Below, in pieces: positions 1 to 11,812 of a DNA stretch of 64,000 bases. The stretch comes from Zingiber officinale (Eukaryota; Streptophyta; Magnoliopsida; Zingiberales; Zingiberaceae). Below the pieces are notes generated by a model. That model searched no databases and had not been told where the DNA came from. It was given only the letters and a program-made list of their open reading frames with translations. Every line of letters begins with the position of its first letter. The first letter of the stretch is position 1. The stretch covers positions 28,506,636 to 28,570,635 of the forward strand of contig NC_056002.1 in assembly GCF_018446385.1 (NCBI RefSeq). The letters are read 5' to 3'. Position numbers and translations under genes: made by a program.

Positions 1-400
1 CTCTTACAAAATTATACTTAATTTTTATATGCTTGCCCTTACTGTGATATTTGAGATCCTTAGAAAATACTTTAATAGCTTGACTGTCACAATACATTAT
101 AATAAGACTCCCGTTGTCCTTAGTAATCTTCAGATGCTTCAGAAACCTTCTCAACCCGATAGCTTCTTGCACAACTACTATATAAGTCACATACTTAGCT
201 TCCATTGTTGATAACATTACACAAGCATGTTACTTGTTGTTCATGAGATGATGTTACTATTCGGCAAAAAGGTATAGCCAGATGTGAATTTTATGTCATC
301 AAGGTCTCCTGCCTAATCTGCATCTATGTATCCCTTCATGCTCATATTTGATCCTTAAAAATATAGACAATAATCTGTTGTTCCTTTGAGATATCTAAAT
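1..400 (-). pseudogene. Copia RNase H fragment (element A)
   Basis: Minus-strand reading gives a degenerate copia RNase H: a GYTFLPNSN-like stretch near 250-280, then VVVQEAIGLRRFLKHLKI near 190-130. Several in-frame stops. The piece is cut off by the window edge and, at 400, by a solo LTR; the reading continues at 2985 with a YLKGTTDY motif spanning the insertion. Confidence 0.75.
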
Positions 401-2984
401 TGTTAGAGTAGGTGCCCTGCAAAATCAACTGTTGGCTAGGGATTTATTGACTCTTGTAAATAAACAATCTTTATTTTAATATAATTCAATTCAGTTTGAC
501 ATTACTTTATCTTTATACTCATGCTATATGCATAGATAAAGTCCTTGAATATATTATAGTGAGATGTGGTGGTACATATGATGGTCATCATGAAATACAA
601 CAATATTCACTATATATTCTAAATTTGTTCTTAGTAAATTGGGTTGCCTAATAAACAAGGATAAAAGGCTGCTTGAGCTAGAGATTAGCATCTGTGATGT
701 AGTATATCATGCTTCATTGGTAAAGATATAGAGATGTTCAAACATACAGATGGGTGATCATATGATGAGTTCATCGAACATCCCTCACACAGACTTTCCA
801 AGTGGTTATCATTTATCGAGTGAATAAGTCTTTGGTTGTGGTTGTACACTAGTAGTCCTTATGACCCGGGGCAATTCTGAGACTCTATATGTTGGGGCTA
901 CACTTTGACTCATTTACTGATTCTATTAGGGTCATTAGGTGGTGAGATTAGGTGTAGTAACGAAACATATAGGAGTTAGTGTATTGTACTCGGGGATTCA
1001 CCGCACACCTACAGGTGTGGATATCCTATGTAATATATTATTTTATAGTGAATGAAATCTCTGATCAGAGCTGTAAGATGTACTTTAGGAAAGAAGTTTC
1101 CTAATTACACATGCGATATCACTATAAGATATATCACATGGTTGTCGAATCAATATGCAATCCTCGATGTACCAATGATTGTAGATTCGATCGGGATATA
1201 TGAGATGAAGGGACCGGACTGTACGTTAGCCATAATCGGCTGGTTCTTGCAGACACTATTCAGTGATACCTAAGGAATCATGGGGCGGTGCTGCTAGACG
1301 CTCTTACCATGATTCGTTGGATGTTAATCAAAATTAGTTCTGACATCCTATAATTAAGGAGTTAATCATAGGATGAGGCTATTAAGGGTATGCCCGAATA
1401 AAGGACAAGTATAGTCCTGAATCACAAAGAGTTGTGAACCCATGGCTAAGTGTATCCCTGAACCATTGAGGGTCACGCAAGTATTAGTTTCCCTATTTTC
1501 AGTTGAGAAAGTCAAATTCAAGGAGTTGAATTTGGTGAATAAAGTTTGATATGATCAAACAGTGTATTAGTAAATAAAGTTTGATATAATCAAATGTTAT
1601 AAAAATTTTCAATCAATGGAAACAAGGAGAATGGAAGAGTTCCACACAAAGTATATAAATTTGATTTATACTATTGTAATAGTGAGCAAATGTATTTGTC
1701 GTGTCAACGATATTGGATCGTTGATATAATTACAATAGACTCGTATTATTAGATTATAGAAAAATTTTAAAAATCCAATAAATCAAGATGGAAGAGATAT
1801 TGGGCTTTAAGAGTTTAAGCCTAAAAGAAAATGCAATTATAATTAAATATTGCATCATGAAATAAATAAATAAATAAATGAGATTTAATTTTCAACGGGA
1901 TGAGACCATGGAAAGAAAAGAAAAAAAAATATAAATTAATTTTTTTCCTTTTTCTTATTCTCCATTTATCCACTCCTCCACTCATCCATGTTTTCCATTT
2001 TCTCCTCTCCCTCCACGTTTTTTTTCCTTCCTTCTCTTGTTGACATTTTCACTTGAGAGTTGAGTGGTGAGTCTCAAGTGAATACGGCAGCAACAATTTT
2101 GGATAGAGTGAGAATAGATTGCTTCTTTCGTGGAGTGTCTTCGGTGGAGAGAAGAGATTCAGAAGCCAATTTTTTAGTATTGCAAAAAATTCGGACAACA
2201 TGCATTCTTCTCTTCTCCTTGAGAGTTTCAGCGGCCACTTCTAGAGAAGAATATAGAGATCTTCTTTTCTCTTTTCTATCGAAAAGTTTGATTTCCTTGT
2301 TTGTTTGTTACTTCTCCTCTTTGAGAAGCATTGTCGGTGCCCCGCCTTCTTGCATAATTTTGGAAGGCATAGCTCCTTATTGAGAGCTATTAGACAACCC
2401 CTAATGAAGGATAATTGGGCAACCCCTTCTTCATCTTCGAGGAAGTTGTTTTGATCGTCTCGACGAAAAACGACACTTGATCTCTAGTGCGATCAAGTGT
2501 TGGAAAGAGGACTCCGATTGTGGACCGGATTAGACGAAGGAAGTACGAGCTTGTGACAATAACGAGGAGCTATTTCGCTACAAGCAGAATAGCTGGAGTC
2601 ATCCCAAACACAGGTTGTTTGGAAGGTATGTTTATGTTTGTACTATGATTCATATTTATGTTAATGCATATTAATAGTTTTATTTATGTTATGCTTAAAT
2701 GATCTAATGTATTTATTTTAGATATTTTAGCATGTATAAATAAAATGATTAAATTAGCATTATATGAATCAATCATATGATAGTGTATCTTTGTTATGCT
2801 TTTAGGATCTTACTTATACGGTTAGATTGTAATGCATGCTTAGATAAAGATCATGCTTATGTTTATTTTAAAACCATACGAATGCTCCTTTGATTTAATT
2901 GTTAAATCACAAATGAAATTTTAATTTCTGCTGTGCATAGGAGTGTAGAAACACGATCACTAAATTTCGAATTCGGTTCCAACA
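401..2984. mobile_element. Large solo LTR, 2584 bp, TSD TAAAT
   Basis: The block begins TGTTAGAG and ends TTCCAACA, the TG...CA ends of an LTR, and is flanked on both sides by the same 5 bp, TAAAT (396-400 and 2985-2989). Removing it with one TSD copy restores the copia RNase H/RT reading on either side. No primer binding site, polypurine tract or second LTR adjoins it, so it is a solo LTR formed by recombination between the LTRs of a full element. Two small open frames inside (1052-1273, 2060-2383) resemble nothing known to me and are probably chance. Orientation was not determined. Confidence 0.87.
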
Positions 2985-3223
2985 TAAATATCCTTTTCAC
3001 CATTTTTTAGTGTCTCGATCATGGATTTGACTGGAAATAACTAACAAGGCCAACAATATAACTTATATCAGGACGTGTACTCGATATAATGTACATTAAA
3101 CTATCAATGACACTGATATATGATTTTTTTTCTTTATTTTGGCTACTTTTTCAGAAGTCTTGGGATACATACTTTTGCTCAAAATAATACCTCTTGCTGA
3201 AGATGTTTATTCAATATTATAAT
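2985..3223 (-). pseudogene. Copia RT/RNase H junction fragment (element A)
   Basis: Minus-strand reading contains a degenerate version of the conserved stretch between RT and RNase H: SKSMYPKTSEK, then a SLMYII-like and RPDIS-like segment. It lies between the two solo LTRs and is frameshifted and stop-containing. Confidence 0.7.
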
Positions 3224-4600
3224 TGTAGGGCTGTTGATCACGTGAGAAGGGGATGAATCACATGATTTTAAAAAGATTTCTTTTCTTTTTTGAAATTAAG
3301 TTCACAGTGGAAGAATTAAACTAAGTAAAACAGAAAACAATAAGATAAAGTGAACACAAGTATTTTACTTAGTTCGGAGCCTTCGATGACTCCTACTCTA
3401 AAACTTAAATCCTTTGGATCTATCAATAGATAATTTACTAAATTCTCTACCAGTAAACTCCCAGTAGACTAATCAAATACAAAAACAATATAGGCTAGTG
3501 TAACAAGTTATTCTTCCTTTAAGCAGGTATAATAAAAAATAATAATAAATTTGTTACCAACACAGAAGATGAAGCTATGGATGAGCTCATGTGTTGGTGT
3601 CAGTCTTCCAGCAGCGGTCGAGTGTAATAGAGCAATAGTGAAGCCGCGGCGTGAAGATGAAGTTGCAAAATGATCGTTGGAGCTCTTTGTTAAAGTTGTG
3701 TTGTGATTGCTAGTCGAAGACTCTTTTATAGCCATCCCCAGGGGCCTAGACCACCCCAGGCACCTTGATTGAGGCATATCCAATCCTGCTTCATTGCTGA
3801 CTTATCCATGATCAAGCGCTTGGACCCAGTCCGGGCACCTGGACTGCTGACGTGTCCACACCTCGTCGAAGCTCTATCTCTGAAAAATCATCCATCTCCG
3901 AGTGTCCGAACCAATCCGGGTGCCTTAACCTTGACGTGTACTGGCTTATCAGAGTCTGCCACGTTAGCTCAGCTTGTCTCCTGTTCGGCCCCTTTCTGGG
4001 CGCTTGAACCAAGTTCGGGCACCTGGACTGTGTCCTAGTGTCTGGAGCCTTTTTCTAACTATATAATTTCCAAGGTTAGTACAATCAGGTATAACTTACA
4101 AAATAGAGTTAGCACAATATAAAATAGAATTATTATTAATTATATCATATCTTACCAAGATCATGATCTAGTCATGGCTTTAACTTAGACTTCTAAAATG
4201 ACTCTAAGTTGGACCAACGACTATAGTCCCTCTGGGACTCATTCTCACTATCACTTTTCTCTAGTGACTTATCTTTACTTACTATTTGTAACTTACCTCT
4301 TGACTCGTTAGGTTTTTCTGCCAGTTGTTAGGTTCGCAAACCCAATTGGACTTTAGCTAATTGTTAGGTCCTGCAAACCTAGTTTGACTTCTTACTAAAT
4401 ATCAGATCACAATTGGACCTATATAGACTTTGTGCTAGTTATCAAGTCCTCAGACCAAACTGAGTTTTAGTCTAGGTCAGGTCCTCTAGATCCATCAATT
4501 CCTGCATACTTGGTAAAAATATTATATCATACAAAATCTAACTTTAACCATTTGTATATATCAAACCTGAGTTTGATCGTCAGTGATAACGACACCAACC
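3224..4600 (-). mobile_element. Probable solo LTR, about 1.38 kb, flanked by ATAAT
   Basis: This block interrupts the element A reverse transcriptase and is bordered by the direct repeat ATAAT (3219-3223 and 4601-4605). Read on the minus strand it starts GGTTGGTGTCG, or TGGTTGG if the adjoining T belongs to it, and ends GCCCTACA. Ends, size and lack of coding content suit a solo LTR. The RT reading resumes on each side. Small open frames inside (3508-4038, both strands) look like chance. The exact 5' base is ambiguous because the terminal T could belong to element or TSD. Confidence 0.68.
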
Positions 4601-5880
4601 ATAATCTTACATATTGAAGTGTTGTAGCATCTTAGTGATATAAGCCTCTTTAGACAAACCCAAATATTTTTAATCAATCTCTAATAATCTTTACTCCTAA
4701 AATATATTCAACTTCTCCCATATCTATTATATTAAATTATGATGAAAGTCATGATTTGATTTCTATCATAAATTTTATGTCACTTCCAGCTATTAGCATA
4801 TTATTAACATATCATGATAAGATGACATACTTTCCTTTTTTTTCTTTTCGTAGGTAAATACAATGATCCTCATTGATCATTTCGAAATCATAAGACAAAA
4901 TGACTTCATTAAATCTTATATTCCATTATCTTGACGCTTGCTTTAACTCATATATAAACTTTTTAAGTCTACATACTCTATTCTCTTAGCCATCGACAAT
5001 ATAACCTTCTGGCCATGTCATATAGATTTCTTTATTAAGATTACCATTAAGGAAAACTATTTTTACATTCATTTGATATAATTCTATTTTTACATTCATA
5101 ACTGAGGAGAATGTCTCTTCAAAATCAATATCCTCCATTTGGGTACATCTTTTTACAATTAGTCGAGCTTTGCATCAATTAATTGATCTATCTGCTTTCC
5201 TCTTGATTTTGAGAATCCACTTATTCTCAATAGTCCTTCAGTTATAAGGAAGATCTACTAAATTTTAAACTTAATTCTTTCTTATAGACTTCATTTTCTT
5301 ATCCATTTCAACTTTCCATTCTTCTTTAACTGAGTATCTCAAAGCTCCTTTAACAGTTTGAGATTCCTCATCATGAATTGGGAGAATCATTAATGCCTCA
5401 TTCTCAATATCAAACATTCTTCGAAGAATAATCTGACGACTACTTCTTTGAAGGTTAAGCTATTGAGAAACTAAATTATTCATCGATAAATCACTCCCAC
5501 TAGGTTGACTAGATCCATGCATCTCTCGTGATACCTCGTCTATTAATAAAAGAACATTATACTCCTCTATTGCAAATAAAGGAATGGTCTTATCAACTTC
5601 ACCTTTTGTTGGAAACTGAGTTTAAGAAAAGTAATATCTCTTGACTTTATTTCAGAGATGATTCCATCTTGTTGCTCACCAATGAAGACATAATCCCTAG
5701 AAGTATCAAAATACCTAATAAAGATACACTTCTTATCCTTGGGTCATAATTTTCTATATTTGTGAATTTTATCATGAATGTATGTAGCTGACCCCCAAGG
5801 TCTCAAATTACTTAAATCTAGTTTTCTATTTGTTCAATGTTCATATGGAGTAGATGAAATAGATTTAGAAGGCATTCAGT
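4601..5880 (-). pseudogene. Copia reverse transcriptase remnant (element A)
   Basis: Minus-strand reading gives EAYITKMLQHFNM near 4640-4600 and, further upstream, a YVNNMLIAGSD segment at the position of the catalytic YVDD box (4800-4811). Both catalytic aspartates read as asparagine and the frame is full of stops, so there is no active polymerase. Confidence 0.75.
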
Positions 5881-6359
5881 TAAGTAAATATGTTGCAGCT
5901 AATAACCATATGTAGAAGTGTTCGATTTCTTCTTTCAGAAACTCTATTTTGCTGTGAAGTTCTAGGGATAGTTAACTGTCTAATAATCTCTTCCTCATTA
6001 TATATTATCTTGAACTGATTAGACAAATATTCACCCTCATGGTCAGTCCGTAAGGTTTTAACCTTATTTTCCAATTGATTATCAACTTCGTTCAAATAAT
6101 GATTAAAACAATCTAATGCTTCAGATTTATCGAAAATCAAATGCACATGATCAAAATGTGTGAAGTCATCAATAAATGTAATGAAATAAGAACTTTCATG
6201 TTTATCCTTCATATTCATTGGATCATAAATATCCAAATTAATTAATTGTAATGGTGATTCAACCGTAATAGTCTTACCAAATGATTTTCTAATTGCTTTT
6301 TCCAACAAGATAATCACATATAGACAAGTTAACTTTAGTTTGAGTACCAAGCAAGTCAT
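5880..6359 (-). pseudogene. Copia integrase core remnant (element A)
   Basis: An open stretch of 159 codons matches the copia integrase catalytic core: LDIYDPM with the first Asp, FITFIDDFTHF, then RTDHEGEYLSNQF with the second Asp and SQQNRVSERRNR with the Glu. All three acidic positions of the D-D-E triad are visible. The N-terminal zinc-binding part and the C-terminal part are disrupted, so this is a fragment. Confidence 0.85.
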
Positions 6360-6559
6360 CTTTAGCTAATCTATTCATTTGTTCTTGTCTTATATGTCTT
6401 AATCTAGCATGTCAAACTTCATCATTTACATCATCATCGCTAGTAAGAGTAATGTTTGAAAAATAACCATTATTGCCACAATCAATATCTGATTCTGCAT
6501 CAAGAACCATGAAACCATTCGACACATAACCATATCCTATTAACCCAAAGTTAATTCTT

Positions 6560-6975
6560 AGTTCCACACAATGACTGTAAAAGTTTACACAATAACCAAA
6601 ATCAAGAAGACTAGTAACGAAAACCAGATTCCATTGAATCTTAGGAGTATACAAGGATATCATGTAGAAATAAGATACGCCTACCAAGTAGGTTAAGTTT
6701 GCAAGTGCTAACTCCTTCAACTTCAATCCTTGCATTATTTCCCATATACATCCATTTATTGTCAGCTGGTACCCGATGATATTCCACATATGTAGCTTGA
6801 TCACGAGCTACATAATTTGTTGCTCTTGAATCTATAATCCATAAAGGATAAGAATCAACAAATAACATTGAACTAGCAACATAATGCTTATAGAAAGAAG
6901 ATAAATATGGATATACCTTTTTCGACCAGTATATCCCTGAGCAAAGTAGACCTTCTTGCTACAGTTATAATAAGT
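6560..6975 (-). pseudogene. Copia protease and gag zinc-knuckle remnant (element A)
   Basis: Minus strand: a degraded CCHC knuckle near 6975-6930 (YYNCSKKVYFAQGY, where only one of the four usual zinc ligands remains) is followed by WIIDSRATNYVARD near 6840-6790, equivalent to the copia protease LDSGATxH motif but with Gly changed to Arg. Then come the usual GNNARIEVEGVST segment and the start of the integrase region. Overlapping frames show a frameshift near 6650. Confidence 0.78.
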
Positions 6976-7307
6976 CAGCTTGTTTTTAGATTTTTTTTCA
7001 TACTTCTTTCCTTTCTTCTTGATTGAGTCTTGCCCATCAATAACACTAGTTTCTTTTTCCCTTTCCCTTTCCTTTCGAGAACCATCTTTTTTATTCTTAG
7101 ATCCAGATGCTCCAACAAAACCTTTAGCTACAAAAGTTTGTCCAAAAATTCTTGTAGATTCTATTATCTCCGCCTCTAGTTTAACATGGCATAAGACATT
7201 AGTAAAAGTCTTGATACTTTCATTTTGAGCTAGATTTCTTTTTCATTGTTTCCTAAGAATCAAGAAGGGAGCGGATAACTGCCTAAACTTGTTATTCATC
7301 AATAAAC

Positions 7308-7715
7308 TCATGACCAATAGCCTTTAAATCCCGAATCATATTTGTCATTTCCCTCAGATGTTGGGTTATGAATATTTGGACACTTTTTACAGCTATCAAG
7401 CTTATTTGTTAGCTGATGAAGCTTGCTCAAGCGGACTCCACTGTATTTTTCTCTCAGGGCAACCCAAACAGCATGAGCTGATGGTAATAGCTCATACTCA
7501 AATACTAGGTTACCTATCATTGAACTAATCAATATTTCCTTAACAGTGGAGTTCTTTTTATTCCATGCCTTATAGACATCAAGATCACGTTTATACTACA
7601 CTGTAGAACCATTAATAGGTTCTTCCATACGACTTCTAGAATCATATTTTATAGTTATCCCCATATATAATTTCTCCCTTATTGAGTTCGTCTATGATGC
7701 TCTTAGTAGTCATGA
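7308..7715 (-). pseudogene. Copia gag remnant (element A)
   Basis: Minus-strand reading starts MTTKSIIDELNKGE near 7715-7675 and continues, after stops, with YELLPSAHAVWVALREKYSG and KLHQLTNKLDSCK, typical of the copia gag domain (UBN2-like). It lies upstream of the protease as expected. Confidence 0.72.
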
Positions 7716-7739
7716 TCTAACATAAATAAACACATTATT

Positions 7740-9500
7740 CAGTAATTCAGTGTATTTCATATGTATATAATTTATGTTTACTCAATATTAATTTGAGTTA
7801 GTTTACAAAATCAAGTGACAATTTCGTTTCCACTCATCATTCATACGATCCATACAACATTGACTAATTATATTATACATATCCCAACAAATGAATTAAT
7901 TATTAAGTGAACAAATAATGAAATGAACTCATCATTTAAATATACTAATCATTCTTTTAAAATTATTAACACATAACATTTCTTTTCTAATTTGTTAATA
8001 TATAACATAACATTTCAAAAACAAAATGGACTAATACTATTTATATATAACGATAATAATAATAACAAAATTCTTATAAAATAGATAATATAATACCACT
8101 CCAACTAGGAAAAATGCTTGTGCAAAGGGAAGTACTATCCTATCTATCCCAGACTCGTTTATGATAAACTCAAGTAGATCAGCTTCAGGATTTTCTATTT
8201 GATCCACATTCGAATCCTCTTCTGGATCCTCCTCAGAATCTTTAGGATCCTCCTCAAAATCTTCAGGATTCTCTTCTGGATACTCATGGTAAAGTAGCTC
8301 CGCACACAACTCTAAATATGAGATGCACCCTTCATAGTATCCCTATATATGGTGTGCTATCACCTTGGGATGCCTTGGAAATAATCGAATCAAAGCTCAG
8401 ATCTTGTAGTTGTCCAAGATTAGAAACTCTTTCTATTCGAGTTTCCAGAATAATTGATTGGGCCATCCAATATGTCCGTGAACTTCGTAAACCAGGTCAT
8501 ACTCGATCTCCTCAATTGTCTCTCTCAGCTTATTCTGTCGCATATCGTGACGAGTCGTCACACATCGCGAAAGTTGTCGCACATCATGACGAGTCATCTT
8601 CGATATCTAGAATTGAAAATAATAATGTTAGTATGAAACTGTCAAATCGAAAACAAAATCAGCTCAATTTAATTCACATATATGCATAAAACAAACACAC
8701 AAAATCTATAAACAAATAAGAAAAATATTTTTTTTTTATTTGAGGAGCTCCAATTGACTGATATACTGGAACAGTCAATTGGGAAACTGGATCTTGAGTA
8801 TTAGCTTAGTCTATTATCCTCGTTAGAATTAATCTAATTGGATAGAATCCCTTATATCTATGTACTATTGTTGTTTAACCTAAGCTCATTTACGTTAACA
8901 AAAACTTATTGATTAAAGCCAAGTCTATTTGATCAAACTAAGGTCCGTTGGATTAAATCTGACTTATTTGATCAAATATGACATATTAGAACAAATCTGA
9001 CTCATTTGATCAAATCTGGAAAGATCTATCCCAATAAATCAAACTATCCCAATTCTTTAATTTTGGCCAATTTTGATTAGCCTAGACCTATTGGATTATA
9101 CTATTCTAATTAGATTCAATCTTTTATTGAATTAAATTGATATAGTTAAACCAATTAATGATTTGAATCAGATTGGGGTTTAAAAGAATCAACCGGATCT
9201 AATTAAACCAATCAATGGTTTCAACTAAACGTGGGTCTGATTGAATCAACTTGGTCTGGTTCAATTAAACTAAACTAGTCAAGTTCAAATACACTGAATC
9301 TTTTATTTTATTTTATTTTTAGTTTGATTTTTCACATGAGAAAACTCTTCTGTTTTCTTGTTTTCTTTATTTTGTTAGAAAAATCAAACTTTTTCTTTGA
9401 TGAAGGATTGCACGTGAGATTTTTTATTTATTTATTTTGATTTATAAAAATCAAACATTTTCTCACTTACTGTGCCTTGTCATGATACCCTTTTCTCACA
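7740..9500. other. AT-rich non-coding stretch upstream of element A
   Basis: No gene is recognisable. A minus-strand open frame at 8037-8309 (90 codons) has an acidic run of short imperfect repeats (NPEDFEEDPKDSEEDPEED) encoded by repeated GGATCCTC-like units, then a hydrophobic C-terminus; it may be chance or part of an element A leader. Between about 8925 and 9020 the palindrome TTTGATCAAA recurs three times within short repeats. The 5' LTR of element A may lie here but I could not place its ends. Confidence 0.4.
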
Positions 9501-10496
9501 CTGTGCCCTTTTCCCGCGATAAATATGGTGGTCATCCAATCGTCAACCTTCTAGCACAATTGTTGGTGCTTGCTGGCCATAGACGTTGGTCACCAGCCAC
9601 TTGACGTGGTCGCCGACGCTTGTGACAGTCCAAGTGAAGACATAACTTGATGGAGTACTCCGTCGGCAATTTATTTGACATCAAACAGGGATAACTTTCA
9701 TGCTTTTTTGCAATCTTGGTGCTGGTACTATTGTTGATCTCAAGCATGAAATACAGAAAATGAAATATGTAAAATATAAACACTTACAGTGGATTCGCAA
9801 CGGATCCTGTGTTCTTCGTGAGCGATTGATGATGGTCCCTTGTGACCTTCGTGCTTGTCGTCAGAAGAGCAATCATGGAAGATCGAACTGCCCTTCATAA
9901 TTTCACAAACCAAATTTCTCTTCTACAAATGAATGAATCAACGACCTTGATCTGTTCTCTCTTGAATGACCTCTCCACCGATTGCCTTGGACACTTTTAT
10001 GCAAAAGGTAAAGCGACGATAACGTCGCTAATTAAAGAGAAAGATAAAGGGGAAGAGACACCATTTCACTTTCTTAATTCCAATGTTGATAGTGACCTCA
10101 CTAGTTCATTGATTTTTTACATTTTAATTGGAAATTTGGATTTTTGTTTCTTTTCAAATCCATGGGCCAACTTAAGTCTGGTCACGAGTCGGCTTGACCC
10201 ATATGGGCTAGCCTATTTAAGCTTATTTCTAAATAGGTTGATAAAATCTCAATTCAATCTATTTAAATTGTTTGTCGGAATAAATCAAATCGATGGACAC
10301 GACTCAAATTGACGACTTTAGATAAATATTCAAAAAATTGACTTACATAAGCCTATGTTTACTTCGAAAGAAGGAAAGGGGGAGGAAAGTTGAAAAAATT
10401 CCATAGGGAAAGGTAAGAGCAAAGAAAAGAAAAGAAACGAATACACAGAAGAAGGGGAAGATATGACAAAAAAAAGAAAAAAAATAACATAGAATC
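9501..10496. other. Unassigned intergenic sequence
   Basis: Several short open frames overlap on both strands (for example 9842-10312, + strand) but none has recognisable motifs or good context. I see no transposon ends here. Confidence 0.35.
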
Positions 10497-11025
10497 ATGG
10501 GTTTCCTCACGTTCGCCCTCACCGTTGTAGGGTTGTTGGCCCCGAGTCACGTGCTGACCCTCGTAGGGCCACAAGCCCCACGGTCACTCGCCCGTGCTTG
10601 CCCTTTCAAGGCTGTTGGCCTTGCATGCCCACCTTGGCAGGGCCACCGCCCTAGCACACCCACCCTCACAGGAGCGCCGACCCAACATGCTCACTCGCCC
10701 TTATAGGGCCACCGTCCTCGCTCGCTCTCTCACCCTCACTCATGCTCACCCCCCTCACTCACCCTTGCTCTCACAGGGTTAATTGCTGACCCCATGAGTG
10801 ACCTCCGAGGTCGCTCAATCTCAAGGGCCCGTCAACTCCTTGAGCGACCTCCAAGGTCACTCGTCTTGGGGGCCGTTGGGCCCGAAAGTGACATTTGAGG
10901 TCGCTACCCTATGTGGGCCACCAACCCCTCAAATGACCTCCAAGGTCGCTCATGCTCACTTGGCTGTCTCCTTCCTGGCTGTGTGCAACGCTCTCACAGG
11001 GCCGTTGGTAAGAAAAGGACATTAA
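10497..11025. repeat. GC-rich degenerate repeat block with near-palindromic units
   Basis: Sharply GC-rich compared with its surroundings. The left part repeats words such as AGGGCCAC, TTGGCC and GCTCACCC. The right part has four near-palindromes of about 20 bp: 10797-10817, 10842-10862, 10886-10905 and 10931-10951. Each pairs a version of GAGYGACCTC with GAGGTCGCTC. Open frames through it are low-complexity and look non-coding. Confidence 0.6.
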
Positions 11026-11397
11026 GTAGGGTCGTCGATTACCGTCATGTATTTGTTAGTAGCGACGATGAGAAATAAATATGCATGTTGAAATGTGGAA
11101 GGAGAGAATTACTTTTTCTCAATTTCAGCGGAAGTAAAAATGATGAAAAAAAATTATCCATCCACCAATTTATAAGTTTATTTATCAAATCAAATAAATG
11201 AAAAGAAAAGAATTCCTCTTATTGTTTCTTTATTTAGAAAGTAAGCTGAGGAAAGTTTTTGACGATGAATTTTTTTCAGTAGTTTTTATTTCCCTCCTCC
11301 TAAGCCAACAAAGCCTACATTATACTTTAAATTTATTAGGAAAAATAGTTTACCTTCAGAATTAATTAGGAAAAAAATCGCATTATTATTATTTTGG

Positions 11398-11477
11398 GAC
11401 CGTTATCAAATGAATTATAGTGGCTAGATTAGTTAACCCTACATTTTGAAATGACGAGCCGAATGCATAAACCCTAA
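11398..11477 (+). promoter_or_regulatory. APC6 upstream elements: telo-box and possible MSA-like core
   Basis: A perfect telo-box AAACCCTAA lies at 11469-11477, 90 bp before the start codon; this motif is frequent in promoters of plant genes active in dividing cells. At 11398-11407 the sequence GACCGTTATC contains AACGG on the minus strand, the core of mitosis-specific activator elements bound by three-repeat MYBs. No clear TATA box is seen. A role in regulation is inferred from position only. Confidence 0.45.
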
Positions 11478-11566
11478 CTCCCTGCTGATCTCGATCCAAA
11501 TTCCCGTCTTTCTTTCCCTCTCATTTCGATTTTGGATTTGGTGGAGAAAGCAGGCAAGCAAGAGAG

Positions 11567-11812
11567 ATGAGGGAGGAGGAGGTGGAGAGGATGCGAGGAG
11601 TGGTGCGTGACTGCGTCAGCAAGCATCTCTACTCGTCAGCCATCTTCTTCTCTGATATGGTGGCGGCGGCAACCGGTGATCCTGCCGACATCTACATGCA
11701 GGCCCAGGCTCTCTTCTTAGGTCGCCAGTACCGCCGTGCCCTCCACCTTCTTAATTCTTCCCAGATCGTCCTACGCGACCTTCGGTTTCGCTACCTCGCT
11801 GCCAAATGTTTG
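11567..11812 (+). CDS. APC6: APC6 exon 1 (residues 1-82)
   Basis: Starts [20 protein letters not shown]; includes the first helical repeats ([20 protein letters not shown]). GC-rich, unlike later exons. Ends phase 0 at TTG|GTAAAC. Confidence 0.93.

Larger units (their letters stand above)
1..7740 (-). mobile_element. Decayed Ty1/copia retrotransposon (element A), interrupted by two solo LTRs
   Basis: Read on the minus strand the order is gag (about 7715-7300), protease (about 6870-6560), integrase core (6359-5880), reverse transcriptase (about 5880-4601 and 3223-2985) and RNase H (400-1), the Ty1/copia order PR-INT-RT-RH. The 3' end lies beyond the left edge and I could not identify its own LTRs. 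Stop codons and frameshifts are present throughout and key residues are lost: the RT YVDD box reads YVNN (4800-4811), the protease DSGA reads DSRA, and the gag zinc knuckle has lost most ligands. The coding order resumes correctly across both inserted LTRs, which shows they are later insertions. Confidence 0.88.

Noticed and set aside
8925..9020. CRISPR-like repeat spacing of TTTGATCAAA
   Set aside because: Only three short palindromic words, irregular spacing, plant context; a simple AT-rich repeat.
9842..10312. 156-codon + strand open frame
   Set aside because: No domain, no promoter context and low-complexity composition; treated as chance.
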